Assembly: GCF_022581195.2 (NCBI RefSeq)
Contig: NC_061453.1
Location: 14,340,001-14,404,000 of the forward strand
Direction of reading: 5' to 3'
Source of the DNA: Helicoverpa zea
Lineage: Eukaryota; Arthropoda; Insecta; Lepidoptera; Noctuidae
Length of the DNA: 64,000 bases
Positions 22,716-36,672 of this stretch are shown in pieces (the first letter of the stretch is position 1; every line of letters begins with the position of its first letter). The position numbers and the translations under genes are program-made. The notes under the pieces were generated by a model that worked only from the letters and a program-made list of their open reading frames with translations, was not told where the DNA came from and searched no databases.

Positions 22716-24235
22716 TAAACTAGAAAATATAGCAACCTACGTTTCAAGTTCTTTAATCATTTTCTCGACACGTTTAGGTAACATAGGTAATTTACAATTA
22801 CAACGAGTGTCTAATAACTTGCCCCACCAGCTAAACTTGTTTTCAATTCATCAAAGACCCCACGGTCATAGTTGAAGAGAGTGCTCCAATATTTCATGCA
22901 ACATTATGAGCCGGCCAAACCGTCCGTCTCAAGACTTTTTGTTACTCTGTCTTTCTATTTTATGTTCTGAACGTGTCTGAGAAGTTACTTCAAAAATTTA
23001 CTCCCCATTTCACGGTGATTTTTACTTCCAGCCGTTTATGATATAAAACTGATTAGGTATTACGTATAACGTCGTAAAATAGGGGAAAATTTTGTGTCAT
23101 ATTTCGGGCGTGTCGTAAATTAATTATGCATGGAATAATAACATTTTTTTTCTTGTTTAATATGCTGTTCTTGTCGTAAACGGAGTGCGCTGCAATTGAA
23201 ATGAAATGAGGTGCAAAATTAAAATTCTCTCATATTTTTTTAAGAATTTATTATTAAGTAGTGGAGAGAGATGTTAAAAAAATATATTTTACATCAAACA
23301 GCACTGCAGCTTTACAACCTGGAACTTTTATTACTTTTGCAATAAAATATCCCACTCGAGTATCAACTGTCGAAAAAAATCACAGAGAGTGATAAAAATA
23401 CAGCTGAAATAAATATCATATTTAACGACTGGAGTTGATCCTGAACTCCTGAAAACTGAAAGCAAGTAAAGCTTTAAAACCAACAGCAGTAACTCACCAA
23501 ACGGATCATTTATGTTACGATTCATGACCGAGCAAAGTAAACTGTTATCTGCGAGAATTAACGACTGCTGTTAGTGGTGATTCACACTGTATCGATATCC
23601 TTTGTTGCGTTCTCGCATCGATAAACGCGCTGTTATTGGCAAATGTGGAAGGGCCTAGTACTAAGTCATTAGCTCGTGATGAAGGGGAGCTGTAATAATG
23701 CTCCTGCTATGCTCTATCGATAAGTATCCCTTTAGAAGCCAATCGGTAGATCTATGATCATAGTTATCGAGTTACGATCCCTGTGAGTATGTTCGATACC
23801 TATCAAACATTCTGCTTCCCGAAATTCACACAAATCGGCCGTTCCCTGAAAAGTCCAGTTTTGAGACTATTGTGAACCGATTTACTGTGAAAACCGGATT
23901 GAAAGAGTGTTGTAGTTACTATTGTAAACTTTAACAGTTTCGTACAACGTCACACCTTTGAGGCTACCAAAACGAATTCCGAATAAAGTGACTCGATATC
24001 AGAAATGCTGTACCGATTCCAATATTCGATTCCCGTTGATTCGATATTGTGTGATTCGTGAATTTGCGTTGTCGATGTACTGTTGTTTGGTATTGCGTGA
24101 ATTTTTGAAATTGGACACCGAAATGGATGGAATTTTCGGTGTTTTTAAAAGGTGTACTGTGTTATGCGAAGTTTGCTTCGTTGTTCGTTCTATGAAAAGA
24201 ATTGTCCCAAAAATTCAAAAAATACTTTAGGGTAC
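22716..24235. other. No gene recognised
   Basis: An open frame at 23958-24230 (90 codons, arginine- and cysteine-rich) has no domain I know. Around it the sequence is less AT-biased than average and could be an untranslated exon, but nothing supports this directly. Confidence 0.25.
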
Positions 24236-26635
24236 GTCTGCCTATCTGATTATATCTGATTCGCAAAGTAGTCTTAAATGGGCCGAAATAGTCTGATTTA
24301 CTAGCAAATTGAAAATCTAATAAGATATCTTCTCTTCAAAGCAAATAAGCCTATCAAAAAAACATGATCTATTTGCGTCTGCTATGTACTACAATTTAAA
24401 TTTTAAATCATGAACGAAGTTTCACATTACAAGCAAATATTAAAAAAAATGCAATGAAAAAACCAACTATCATTTTCATAAATGGCCCGATGGTCCCTTA
24501 TCTATCCTAAGCACGATTTTTCACACTCAATTAAGTCTTCCCCTACCGCAAGGGAAATAACTGCCTCAATACTTCAGTATTTTTAATTACCCGAGCATCT
24601 ACGTGGTTTTAATTAATATCCCACTTTAGGGGCGACGGCTGAAAGAAAATGTTCCAGACAGGTCTCCATGCTTAGCGTTAATGCTGTCTCTGGTGGTTGG
24701 GCCAATATGGCTGTCTGAAGATAGGATGATCGAATGTTTGGGCCAAATGTTGGCAACTTTAGAGACACAAATTAATTAGTGTTCTAAGATTTCTGATTTT
24801 TGCTCCTTAAATAATGTGTTTTTATGTCTAGGTATATTTTTTTACTATTTCAAGTATAGATTTTTTCGCAGATGATTTTGAGTCTGCGAAGTTATTTAAC
24901 AAAGAACCAAACTAGCGTTATATTTAGAAATGTAAATGGACCAGACGTCTACTCATTTAAAAAACCAACAATTTCACCATTTCTTCCAGCTACGAATAAA
25001 ATCAGTATAAAAGCATATTTTATCACATAATAGAAATCTACATTCATTTTCGAACGTACTGAAACATTATCACGATAGCACGACTCTTGAAACTGCAATA
25101 TGTCTGAAAATTCACTGAAGTACAAATAATTTCCAGCGTACCGTCCCACATATATCGCATGTTGGCGACCAACATATGGCCAACATTTCAAATCCTTACA
25201 AATAAACGTAAGTTGGTTGCGGTGGTATTGGGCCACTGGTTGGCCCAACCTTTTGTGGTGGAATAAAAGCTGTTCCGTGCATTTTATAGAGACAAGAACT
25301 TTGAATTACTTACAAAGTAATTGCTGTTATATGAAAAGAGATGACTTCGGTTCAATGATTTTCTAAAGAGTATGGTAATGTGAAGATTTGTCGATAATAT
25401 TTTACTTTGCAAAATTTAGTTTTCTTTAATTACTGTCGAAGTGGAAATGGAAATATAAATTTTGGAACAACTGTGTGATATGTTGCGTCGACAAAATAAT
25501 TATAATTTCTTATAAGTCGATATTGTTGATATGGAAAATTAAAACATTTCAGATGTAAGTAATAAGAATTTTAAGCCGTACCGAAGATATTTCGTAAGAT
25601 GTTAAGTAGGTAAGCATATTTCTCAAATTAAATAAGTCTAGTCTTTTGCAAATAAAAATTGTCTTAACCTGACTCGTCGTTCTAAGTTAACAAAGTAAGA
25701 AAGCAGTAAAAGAACTTACTGTCACAAAAACAGACCCATAACAAGGTTTAAGAAAACTTTGAACAGAACACTGCGCTGCAATATACGAGTATTGAACATT
25801 GGTGCTTCGCTACTTTTTCCACAACTTAGAATAAAAACTTCACTATAGTAACCAGTATTTTTGTGTTTGAAATAATTTTTGTTGTATTAGTTTGGTACAA
25901 ATTGGTTTGGCTAACCAATATGCACGCTTGTGAAGAAATACTACATAATAGTAAACAAAATTAATGTATGAGTGTTGAAGTTATATATTATAGAAAAGAC
26001 TAACTATTATTCCTTTCGTTTAAAACTAACCTCTACTCTCGTCCCGTGAAAACTAAGGCACACCTGGCCAAAAAGTAGCCTTATATTATCATATACCGTT
26101 CTGGATATTATCACAGATTACATTACATTATAATAGTTACTATCATCGTCAAGTAGAACCCAAGATTACTTGAATGAATCAAGCAAAATCTTAAGCTTAA
26201 ATAATTGGTATAATTTATTATCTAACTACATAAAGTCAGCATACTAAGGTAGGTACTTTCTTTGCTCTACACTGTAACTTACATACTCTAATGAGTACTT
26301 CCGAATCACTCAATTAATATGTCTACCACGCTGCCCTAATATTCAGATTTCCTCACCTACTGATTTGCGTGCGAACCACGTCGTACGGTCGGTAAACAAT
26401 TTGGCCAATGAAGACCCTGTCTATTGGGGCCAAATTGTACTTAATTTTGACGAAATAAACCTGTGAAGTTACAACGTAATGTGTATGCTAAAATAAACTT
26501 TATTTACATGGGGGAAGGTGTTATATGCGTATTTATGAGTTAATGTTCTTTTTTTTTCAATTGGTTTTTGTAACGTTTTTTGGTAAGTAGTGCTTCGCTT
26601 TGTCGATGGGTTACAATTTATGTTGCTCCATTGCT
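24236..26635. other. No gene recognised
   Basis: AT-rich. GGTTGGGCCAA near 24699 and its inverse TTGGCCCAACC near 25230 might be the ends of a small element, but the match is short. The minus-strand frame at 24949-25248 crosses this and shows no domain. Confidence 0.25.
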
Positions 26636-26639
26636 TTTT

Positions 26640-26775
26640 ATGTTGAAGATCATCAGATGAACTTTCCCGCTCTTACAGAGTTCTCTTGAGTAATGAATCC
26701 ACCTTTGTTCCTTCTGGAGCCCTTTATGTACCAGGGCTTCGGTAACTCTTTCGAACAATCCCGCAAACAGGTACC
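26640..26775 (-). mobile_element. Retroposon remnant related to 17630-17827
   Basis: It shares ATCATCAGATGA, GTTCCTTC, TTTATGTACCAGGGC and ACTCTTTCGAACAA with the better-preserved copy, heavily diverged. The minus-strand frame at 26653-26880 runs over it. Confidence 0.5.
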
Positions 26776-26779
26776 AATA

Positions 26780-28086
26780 TTATATGCCTGTTGTACCCTT
26801 GAAGCGGGTAACAAGAAATAGCCCCCGAATAAATAAATGAGTCTCAATATCTCAAGTTGTTTTTGCACACGAGGAATCAAATTTAGTAATTTAGTTGTGC
26901 CGATCGATCATAGTGGCGAAGAAACTTCGGCTGTGGCGGGATGATTGATTGCGTCCAAGTAATTTCTTAGTTTAATACTAGCTGTTTTGCTGTAGTTTTT
27001 ATTGGTTAAGTTGTGGAAGAAACATTTTGTTAGGTGGCGGAGTTATTGCTAGTTACGATGATTGACGTGATGGTTGAGATTTATACAAATTATAAAGCTG
27101 TGTTTGTTTGTAAACTTTCATTGTTTCATTTCATTCATTGATCTGTAAACAATTTTTCAGTGTCATAAATGTGCTATTTATTTATCGAGAAAGGCTAAGC
27201 TTCTTTTTATTCCGGGTGTATGAAGTAATTACCACGAGATACTAGTATAACCACTGGCAGATGTTAGTATAGGGTATGAATATATTATGGAAAGGACTCC
27301 CAATTAAAAAAACAGCCAAATCAAAACGGCCTTAACTGTTGTACTTACAAGTGATCTTCAGATTATTTCAATTTTAATTTAATAAACTATAAACCTTCGA
27401 GATTACGTCGCTATCTAATAGTTAATCAAACGAATTACCTAAGGTATCTTTTATCGACTACCAAATATAAATCGCAAACAAATCGCAAAACTTTGATTTC
27501 GGTTCTAATATTTCAAGATGGCGGCCCAATAGGCGCAGATTTAATTATCCGCGGCCATTCTTCAACGACTGCGTTAAGCCCCCTTACTTTAATATTTCCA
27601 GATTGTTCTAGACCATTCCGGGCTAAGGACTTTTGTCGTTTCCCAATCCAATTAAGCAAACTGAAGTAATAATTCGGCAGTTCAGAATTTCGCCTTAAAA
27701 ATATTTCGATAAGCTCCGATTTAGTTTACTTAATATTATCTAGTTTTATAACGTAACTATCGCATTTATAAAGTTTCGAACAAAATTCTCGTATTTCTTG
27801 GAAAACATTCAAAAACTTTCTATTTCACTATAAAGTTAGAACTAACGAAATTTCAAAACTCAAACGCCCTCAAACAAGTTGGTAAACTGTCATAAAATAT
27901 AGAAAAACTTGATGGAAAACTTTGATACAATTGTATTGGATTTGTAGAAATAAAATTTTCGTAGAAGTGGCAGGTTTGAAGTTGTTTACAAGAAAATAAT
28001 CTTATACTCCTACATTATATAACATACCCTTTTAGTACCTACGTACTCCAAATTAGGATGATTCTTAATTTCAAATGTACGTAGCT
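26780..28086. other. No gene seen
   Basis: AT-rich sequence. A short Helitron-like piece (TATTCCGGGTGTATGAAGTAATTACC ... ACTAGT) lies near 27210-27245. Confidence 0.3.
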
Positions 28087-28411
28087 TCGTACTAATAATA
28101 TATAATGAAATATGCGAAATTAGCTCTGTCTGTCTCTCTGTCACGCTGTCACGCTAAAACTACTGAAACGATTGAAATAAAATTTGGTACACATTTATGG
28201 CCTTACTCCAAAAACATGTGTAAAAAAATTGTGGCTGCAAAATGAACCATTGTCAACGTCATAATCTGACATTTTTTTAGACAAGTCTTAAACTGACGTT
28301 TAAAAGTTTTTGTTGTAAGACGGTTATAGTCTAAAGCTTAAGAAACTACTTTTTACCCGCTTGTATGAAGTGGTTCTCGTGAAACGTGGGCAAAACCACG
28401 GCAGAGGCTAG
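28087..28411 (+). mobile_element. Non-autonomous Helitron, second family
   Basis: 5' TCGTACTAATAATATATAAT, then the TCTGTCTGTCTCTCTGTCACGC block typical of lepidopteran copies, and at the 3' end a hairpin (CGTGG, loop, CCACG) with GGCTAG before T. No coding capacity. Its internal part differs from 4404-4752, so it is a separate family. Confidence 0.7.
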
Positions 28412-28879
28412 TATATTATTATATGAGTGTCTGTATTCACATGAAGGGTTAAATCAAAACATATTTGGTATAATGATTTGTAGTTTCGAATATTAAACAA
28501 ACAATATGTTTGTGGAATATAGTTATTACATTTAATGTGGTTTTCATAATGAAAATCAAAGCGTAGGTAATTATTTCATACCAGCTAGGCAGCTGAGTTC
28601 TGAGATTTCATCTGCGTAGGTATATAAAATAATCTCAAAGTAGTATGTTTACCTACCTTTCAAACTAGGTTCTGGTTAAAACCAGTTTCTATAATTTTTA
28701 TCAAAAGGTATTGGACTGTTAGTTTACTGTGAAAGTGTTACAAAATACTAGATCTGACTATCAATGTAAAACAATATTTCTTACTATTTAATCTAAATAT
28801 AGAATTCAAATAATATACATCAGCTTTCCGTCTTTTTTTCGCCACATCTAATTTTAAAAGATTATAATAAACCCAGTGA

Positions 28880-29145
28880 AGTGCGAGACTGACTTGCGCA
28901 TGATGGGTTCCGCACCGTTACCTATCTGTAGGTATAAAGAGGAAACAATCACGTTTGCTGTACTAATGCGAGTCCTCTAAAATATTTATTTTAGACAAGT
29001 ATTTAATATTTTCGCTGTTATAGCTGCAAGTAATAGGTACATCATACATAAAAATATCAACTATCTATCAAGGTTTGTGACACACACATTGATAGACAGT
29101 GAAATCTTAGTAATAGTGTCGATACCCTTTAGGTACGGAACCCTA
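28880..29145. repeat. Interspersed repeat with GGGTTCCG / CGGAACCC ends
   Basis: AAGTGCGAGACTGACTTGCGC and GGGTTCCGCACCGTTACC near 28880-28925 face AGGTACGGAACCCTAAG near 29131. This layout is common in Lepidoptera. The exact ends are unclear. Confidence 0.5.
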
Positions 29146-30935
29146 AGAACAGTATGACCGATTCTACCGCAGGATAAACGAATTTAGCAAGATAAAATTG
29201 TGCGAAACTTGCTAGCGATAACGAGGGTCTTGGAAATTTTACCAGCTCTCTTATCTACTGTGATAATAAAGTAAATAAAACCGACTTATTTTAAAACTAG
29301 CAGAATTTTGCGGTTTTGTCCGTGTAATAAGAGTACCTACTCTTTCAGTAACCAACTTATATGGAGAGTAGCTACTACTTTAGAAACGTACCTACCAATT
29401 CAAATATAAAGTATAGTCCGTCATTTTCAACGATATAGTAAATTGTTGTTTTGTACATTAGCGCAGTTGAGAAGTGCCCCTGTTAACTTCTATACAACTC
29501 ACTCAAATATTTTTTCAAATACTGAGATTAAGGATTTCGAACTTACACACTTTTGAACTTTATATTAAGATAAATATTACATGTACCTAAATCCTTAAAT
29601 AACATCGCAATGTATTCTATCAAGTGGAAAGCATTAGACTTTTATAAATTTCTAGACGCATCCATCGGAAAGTTCGTCGGAGACACTTGAAACGACTTTA
29701 CCAAGTCGTAACTACAAACTTAAGCGCTAAAATAAACTCTAAGTTTTACAAAACACATAACTAAGTAAATATATAACTGAAAGGCAGGACAGTTAAATCA
29801 CTACAGTTCGTGAAAAAAAAAGATTCATTAATTTGAAACTTTTCAAGGCGGGCTGGGTAATCCTATCGTTATAAGTAGTTACGAAATATGCGAAATAGGG
29901 TACAGTTATTACAACATTTATAATTTATCAATCATTAACATTGTTGTATTCATTTTATGTATAGAGGGATTTAAAGTGCAGCAATACGTTAAAAATAGAT
30001 ACATATCTAGAATTAATTTATTGATGCAAAGCCAGAAATTCTTAACGCCTACATCATTCATGGAACACAATTACATACAGAATATACAGAGAGAGTACAT
30101 ACATATCTAAGTTAGTATATTCTGCAAATCCAATACCCACTCGTAGATTTCACATATCCGCGAATCAACCTAACCTAAAATCGATCGTGCAATAAATAAA
30201 AAGGAAAAACAAATACGAATCTAGAAGCTTCGGTATTCATATCACGAAGATAGTAAATCCCCTATATGATAGGCTGTAAATTTTATTATACAACAGTATG
30301 TATGTATTGGTTTCTCGCTATATTTTTTTGCTTTGCGGAAAAGTGGGCGCGGACAGATTTTTCGAGGAAAAGCTGGTATGAATGTTGTTAGATTCATCAT
30401 GTGTTCCCCTTATTGTACAAAACTAAACTGGATTTGATACTTTTGCATTAGGTATTTTATACATAATAATGATTATACAACTCTTTGGTTCTAGGCTCAA
30501 GTAAAAATACCTAGGTAAATTAATAGATTAGATTCACAGCGGGTGTGCTTTCCACATTATGCTATATGTGGGTATACATAGCATTTATGAATTGAACCAA
30601 GAAACAGAAAATATTGCAATATTGGGGTACTTATTCCCAAACATGACATCAAAAATATAAGGCTTATTTAAAGGTGGCCTCTTTAACTTTTCAGATTCCT
30701 CAGATTGTGGAGCCGTGTAGAACTTTAGCGAGAATTTTTAACTACCACTACAGGCTAAAGATACTTCTTGAATCAAGTTCTGTGATATTTTGAAAGTTGC
30801 CGTCGTTTTAAGCGGCACTTGCTGAGTTTTATACTACTTATATGTCTAGGTTTGAGAAGTGATTCGAGTTCACAAGTTACCTTTTTATAAAATGCTACCT
30901 TTTTTAAAATTTATTTATTTATCCAATTCACCCAA
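29146..30935. other. No gene seen
   Basis: AT-rich DNA with no long open frame and no element that I recognise. Confidence 0.35.
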
Positions 30936-30939
30936 GTCC

Positions 30940-31075
30940 CGAGGGAATTACTTCATGCACCCGGATTAAACGTAACCTTTACTTGATAAATGGGCTCTAT
31001 AACACTGAAATATTTTTCAAATCGGACCAGTAATTTTTGAGATTAGCACGATTAAGCAAAAAAAAATTCAACTTG
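30940..31075 (-). mobile_element. Helitron-like remnant
   Basis: On the minus strand it reads TTACTGGTCCGATTTGAAAA ... GTAATTCCCTCGGGAC, the body of the Lep1-like family, without preserved ends. Confidence 0.45.
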
Positions 31076-31453
31076 TTTACAACATTAGTTTAAAAGTATA
31101 AATCCTACACATCAGGACCAATACAAAATGAAACAAAATACAGTCTATCTGTGAAAAGTCGTCAATGATTGCTTCCTACCACTGCGAGGCACTGGAAACC
31201 AATTCGTGTGTATACCCTAGCTTACCAATATTTGTTCCTGTATCTAGGCGTTCGTGTACGCAAGTGTAGTTCACAAACGCATACGGGATACTGCGAAAAA
31301 TGTTAGCTAAAGATACAGGTAGTTAAAGCTTGTGTGGTTTGGTAACCTTTTTTCTCTTTACACCTTTATATTGACCACTACATCTTGTCACAGTATATAT
31401 TGTTACTTTTATATCTCCTTTATTTACTTCTGGGTGTCTGACTGTCTCTTTAG

Positions 31454-31750
31454 GTGTAAATCTGTGTGCTAGCCTACTTCTGTTATGTTTGTGTTTTCTT
31501 TTATTTTTATATAATAGTTATCGTGCGATAATGATATTTTTATTTGACTTGTTCTGTATAAATTCTGGTTCTTCCAACCTAACAGACAGACATGTGTTGC
31601 TGAGGAGTTTGTTGCGCCACTTCTTCCCAGCAAAAACACATAGGAAGTGGTGAAGGGCGAGCATTTTGGGGGCTGTCTTTTGTTTTTGACGTTCGAAAAT
31701 TGCTGATTTATCAGCCTAACTTCAATAAACGTTTTTGAGTTTGAGTTTGA
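31454..31750 (+). mobile_element. CR1 LINE 3' end, 5'-truncated
   Basis: It matches, in opposite orientation, the 3' tail of the CR1 element at 35757-36075. Shared blocks include GTGTGCTAGCCTACTT, ACATGTGTTGCTG, AGGAAGTGGTGAAGGGCG and TTTGACGTTCGAAAA, ending in TTTGAG repeats. Contains no coding sequence. The left boundary is approximate. Confidence 0.85.
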
Positions 31751-33840
31751 ATTTATTTATTTAATTACGGTTATTCAAACGTTCGAAAGGCAAAGTGTTC
31801 GAATCAATTAAGATGAAACTTAGCATGGTTATTAGACAGGAGTTTAAAAGTTATCAACCGACCACGTTACTAATACAAATGAGATACGGTATAAGTAATA
31901 CGAGTACAAACACCTTTTGTTTAATATAAAAAACAAGGCGTTATTATACTAAAAATAAACAACAGATTATTACAAAAACGTCGAAGGCAAGGGATGAAAA
32001 ATGAAAGAAAGTCGCTTTGTGCAAGACAAATCCTTTGGAGACGGGGTTTGAATTATTCAATTCATTCGATTAAGGTGGTACGTATTAATTCGAATCGCGC
32101 GCTGAATTTGTAAATCGGCTTTATTTTGGGGAAAATACGGGATTATAATTGAGACGGAACCGTTAGACTCCAAAATGTTGTTAATTCTCTATGCAGTTTC
32201 TAAATTACTTTTCAGCGTGAGTAAAAAAATAACTTCTCCAGATCCAGATCTTTTAAATTGATTTACTTTACTATTATTAATTTTCCTTGTTTATTATTAT
32301 CTGATGATGCATACCATCATCAATTTTTTTGGTGTATTTTTCAAAAATAAATACCAGATTTTTTCAAAATAAACAATATAATTGCTTGTTCTGTTATATT
32401 TCTTCAAAATGTTATTTGTATACCTATAGCTAACTCGCTGTCGCGTTGGTCTGGGCGTTCCCGTGAGTTTTCTCCCCCTGTATATTCACAAGGAACCCTA
32501 AACGTAATGGAAGGGAATCGTTTACATATAATTATTCAAAATACTCGTTATTACAACTTGAAACGGTCCACGTGTGAGATATCAAATTAATGTCTAATTT
32601 CTGTTTAAATTTTACATTATACAGAGGGATTAAAGAGTTTCATTGAATTCATTATTAAATAAAACAGATTTAACTGAGAAGTAATTTAAATAAATATTAA
32701 ACCAATTTTGATTAATGTTCGTTACGTGAAGGGAAGTTTGTAGATATCAGTGATTTCGTTCACTGATTAGCTCGCTGGGTGTGTTGCCAATGTTGGCACA
32801 TGTGTTCTGCAATATGTGTATTGGGCACCATTCCAATTACACTAAATGGCTGAGATTTTTTGCAGCAATTTCTTATTATGTACACAAGTAGCTGCACTTT
32901 TGTTTGCAGAAAATTCGAAGCGAAAATCAAAAACAGCGAGCTACGCGGTAGTTCGACTTGTTCGCATCTCTATTTGATATTTAAAGTGCACAAAGTGTAA
33001 ACAGAATAAAATATCATACAATCTAGTTTCCAGTTAAACTCTATGTGGATTCAAAACTTTATAAATTCAAATATGTAAAGAGCAATCTTAAAAATGTTGG
33101 TCATACGAACTCGGTACAACAGCAGTTTTATTGCGTACTTAGACTTTTCGGCGGAAACTAGTTTTGTTGAACAACTTTGTAAATATAAGACTGTTTTTAT
33201 TTCGTACAAAACATACGCAAGTTGGATTTATTTTACTGTGTTGTTTCAGTTTAAGGACTAAATACATAAACCAATTTTATATTTTTTCGCTATCGAGATT
33301 TATGAAATCCAAATACAAAACAAAACTACAAAAATACCCCATACTTTTCCTCCAAAAAAACAACATTTGTTCCCTCGCAATCCAGTGCCCTCATTAGCAA
33401 AACTTCGTGTGAAAGAGAAGAGAGCAAAAATTTTCTCATAAACTTATCAGTGCGAACAAATAGGCCAAATTGCCTGAGATGCGCTGCGAAAAAATAGTCG
33501 CCTCATTAGAGTTAAGAAGCAAGGAGGCTGCAGTTTCAAACTTCTCGAGTTTCTTTTTGCTTAAAACTTCGTCACTGAATGTGTTTATAGGAGCAAGCTC
33601 GAATATGTTCCCAAGATATTAAAATTAGATAGGTAACTCGTTAGGAATAGCAAGGAGTTGAAAACTTCTGCAGGGAAGCATCGAGTTTATCGATGAAAAG
33701 AGCACAGGTCTAGTAGGTAGGTTTTTTAATGCGTTAGGTAAACCGACATGAAATCTTTGTTCTAAGATTGTATACAGTAGGAAACAACGATTTCATGAAG
33801 ATTTCCGGTGAATCAGTCGAACCCAAAGGATGTACCTACT
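31751..33840. other. No gene seen
   Basis: AT-rich sequence. An open frame at 33164-33397 has no domain. A weak minus-strand Helitron-like piece lies near 32430-32500. Confidence 0.3.
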
Positions 33841-33847
33841 GGCTATA

Positions 33848-34215
33848 CACCGTGACTTTTTAGTCGTCTTACAACGGCAGCCCACTTCATGTATCCAATG
33901 ACTAGTAAACGTTCATAAAAAAAAAATATTTATGAGATTTGATTAATTTAAAAATAAAAATTAATTCATTATTATGATGCATGACGTAGATTATAAGAAC
34001 ACCCTGTTGTGAGCGCTGCCCGAATCTTGTATCAATGGAACGCGGCGCGTTGGGAAGGTACCTACTTTCTACCGTTTGATACGTAATTTTTTTTTTTTCT
34101 TTGCACCTATTATCTTAATTAAGTAAGCTATAAAATTAATAATCGTGTCTAGTGGTATTTTATGTCGGATAGATTGAGTGGACCACCTTTGTAAGACGAC
34201 TAAAAAGTCACGGTG
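33848..34215. mobile_element. MITE-like DNA element with 30-bp perfect inverted ends
   Basis: The segment 33844-33873 is a perfect inverse of 34190-34219. If TATA (33844-33847 and 34216-34219) is the target duplication, the element ends are CACCGTGACTTTTTAGTCG and its inverse. The similarity continues imperfectly inward for some 25 bp. No coding capacity. TA- or TATA-duplicating superfamilies fit; I cannot name one. Confidence 0.75.
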
Positions 34216-35049
34216 TATATGTACTATAATTTCCTTAAAAATTTAAATGCAATATGTTTACGAAAGAAAAATTAAATTGATTCTTCAACGGTCCTTTGCT
34301 ACCCTGAACTCAGCAATTTGACTCACTATTAGTAGGCAAGTGCATTGTTCGAAGCTCCATTATTTAACCTGAAGACACACAGTGGCCACCGTGGTAGCAA
34401 CAAAGTTATTTGACAAGAATAAATTCTGCATATATATTCACTATTTGAATAAACATAAACCGTTATAATTAACACTAAATCGTGAATAAAAAATCCAAAG
34501 GAAATATTAACAGAATTCGACCAAATAGTAAAAGAAAAATATTCCCTAACTTCTCTTCATAAGGAGTGGATGAAACAGGCGTAACAATGACTGGAGGCAA
34601 ACAGCGGGGAGGGGAGGAAATTATCTGTTCCGGGATCTATAGTAGTCGTCACTTTGATGTTTATTTAGTTGTTTATATTGAAGACCTTTGATAAAACCTA
34701 CTTTCCTAATATTAAGATGAAGAATATGGTTTTTTTGTTTTACAGAGACCAAAATGTGTAAGTCCTTTTTTCCAAGTCCAAATCTTGGATTGAAATGTCT
34801 TCTTTAGGCTACGACTGGTTTGATATACCTTACTGTCTCATAACTTGATTAACCTCACTTAATAATCGAATCGAATTTATTGAGAAATAAACAAAACATA
34901 GGTACACAATTACGAAAAATCAATATTGAGCTTTCCATTGTCTCATTACGGCAATATATCGCTACGAGTAATAAGCTATGTTTACTTTTCTTATAAATGT
35001 CATTACAGTACTCATTTGCCGAAAACAACCTTTAAACATTGTACATGTT
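34216..35049. other. No gene seen
   Basis: AT-rich sequence up to the left 196-bp arm. Confidence 0.35.
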
Positions 35050-35245
35050 ACCGTAAGATTACAAACATCGTTAGATTACAATCTATCTCGAGAGATTGTA
35101 AACTGTCGAATTATTGTGAACCGTAACATCTGATTGCAATTTAACGCATTATTTTTCGCTATATTATAATCTATCGATGAGAAATTGTCAAATTGTCAAC
35201 TGTCCGAAAGCTCTCTCTGATTGGTCAGTCTTTTTGTAAGATCGA
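35050..35245 (+). repeat. Left 196-bp arm
   Basis: Begins ACCGTAAGATTACAAAC and ends TTTTTGTAAGATCGA. It matches the inverse of 44010-44205 over its whole length without gaps, with 3 mismatches by my hand alignment (near 35117, 35129 and 35215). Internal small palindrome: GATTACAATCT ... AGATTGTAAAC. Confidence 0.9.
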
Positions 35246-35756
35246 CCAATCACGACCAGCCGTTCTGTTCCCATGGAGTTCCCGTAGAGTTAGGAATGAA
35301 ATAGAGGTGTCAGTTAAATAAAATAAATGCTCTTCAAAAATTCTTCAAGTATTAAATTTATATAAAAATAACTCTTATAAAAATACAGTTAGGTATTTTG
35401 TCTTCAAATACAAACTAATATTTAAAAATAAAATAAAAGGGGTGCTAATTAAACAGGCTTCTTTTTAATATCATTATTCGCCCCCAAAAATGTATGTTGC
35501 CTTCTAAATTACTAAGTCAGCCACAATTAATAAAGCGTCGAGCATCTAAATAATACTATCTTAGCCACGAGTTATCTTCCACTCTAAATACAACTCAGCA
35601 TGATGGTTATTTTTTTGCATCTAAATTTGTAGCATGCATTCTAACAGTAAACTTCTTAAATACTATTAAATGACATCATAAAAATATTTATTTACCTTCT
35701 AATTTTTTAACTCGTACCTACTGAGTTTTTTGTTTAAAATATAACACATCCCATAT
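35246..35756. other. Sequence between left arm and CR1 3' end
   Basis: AT-rich, no open frame of note. It would be internal sequence of the outer element. Confidence 0.4.
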
Positions 35757-36672
35757 TCAAACTCAAACTCAAAATCGTTTATTCAAATTAGGCTGATAAA
35801 TCAGCACTTTTCGAACGTCAAAAACAAAAGACAGCCCCCAAAACGCCCGCCCTTCACCACTTCCTATGTGTTTTTGCTGGGAAGAAGAAGTGGCGCAACA
35901 AACTCCCCAGCAACACATGTCTGTCTGTAAGGTTTGAAGAACCAGAATGTATACAAAACAAGTCAAATAAAAATATCATTATCACATGATAACCATTATA
36001 TAAAATTAGGAAAGAAAAAACAATACAAACTTAACACAAGTAGGCTAGCACACAGATTTACACCCATAAATACTAAGCACTCAAGCATTACTTATAGTCT
36101 ATTAACTGTATCTAAAGCCTCCTGTTACTGAAATAAAAATGTATTTTTAACATAAGCATAAAATCGGCGTGCCCACCCACATGCGCAGATGGTTATGTTG
36201 TAGCTGTACAACACAAACAAGGTGTACCTGCTAGGACTACAGTATTATTATTTTCTCCAAAAAAGCTAATAGAAAATCATACTATTATTAATAGTGTCAA
36301 CAGCTACCAACACGACCTGGTACCGCCAGCAGCACCCGTTCACGAGTATAACGCGAGGATCAGCCATCGCCCCCTTCGCACATTTTTGAGGGAAGGGGAC
36401 AACCCGACCCCCAACGCTACCGCTGGCCATACCGTCTAAGGGAGCATGACGTGCTTGCAGCTATTCAACAAAAGTAGAACATGTAAGAAGTACTGCAGTA
36501 CTAGCAAGTCATAAAGCAACAACGCTAAGTAAAATTTAACAGAAGTTCCCAAAGTAATTAAAAAAAGAAAAAATCAGAATTAATGTCTGAAGTAATGTCA
36601 ATCAATGTAAAAAATAATCATAATAAGTTTAAAATTTCGTTATAGCGATAACAAGAATGAGCTGCCTTGCGT
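35757..36672 (-). other. CR1 3' UTR
   Basis: It runs from the ORF2 stop to the TTTGAG repeats. The distal ~320 bp are shared with 31454-31750. CR1 reverse transcriptases recognise their own 3' end, so this part is expected to be conserved among copies. Frames at 35769-35966 and 35934-36131 are incidental. Confidence 0.7.

Noticed and set aside
23958..24230. 90-codon ORF as a gene
   Set aside because: No domain, no splice context and no neighbouring coding frame.
24690..25260. Element bounded by GGTTGGGCCAA inverted words
   Set aside because: The match is only about 11 bp and the surrounding sequence does not extend it.
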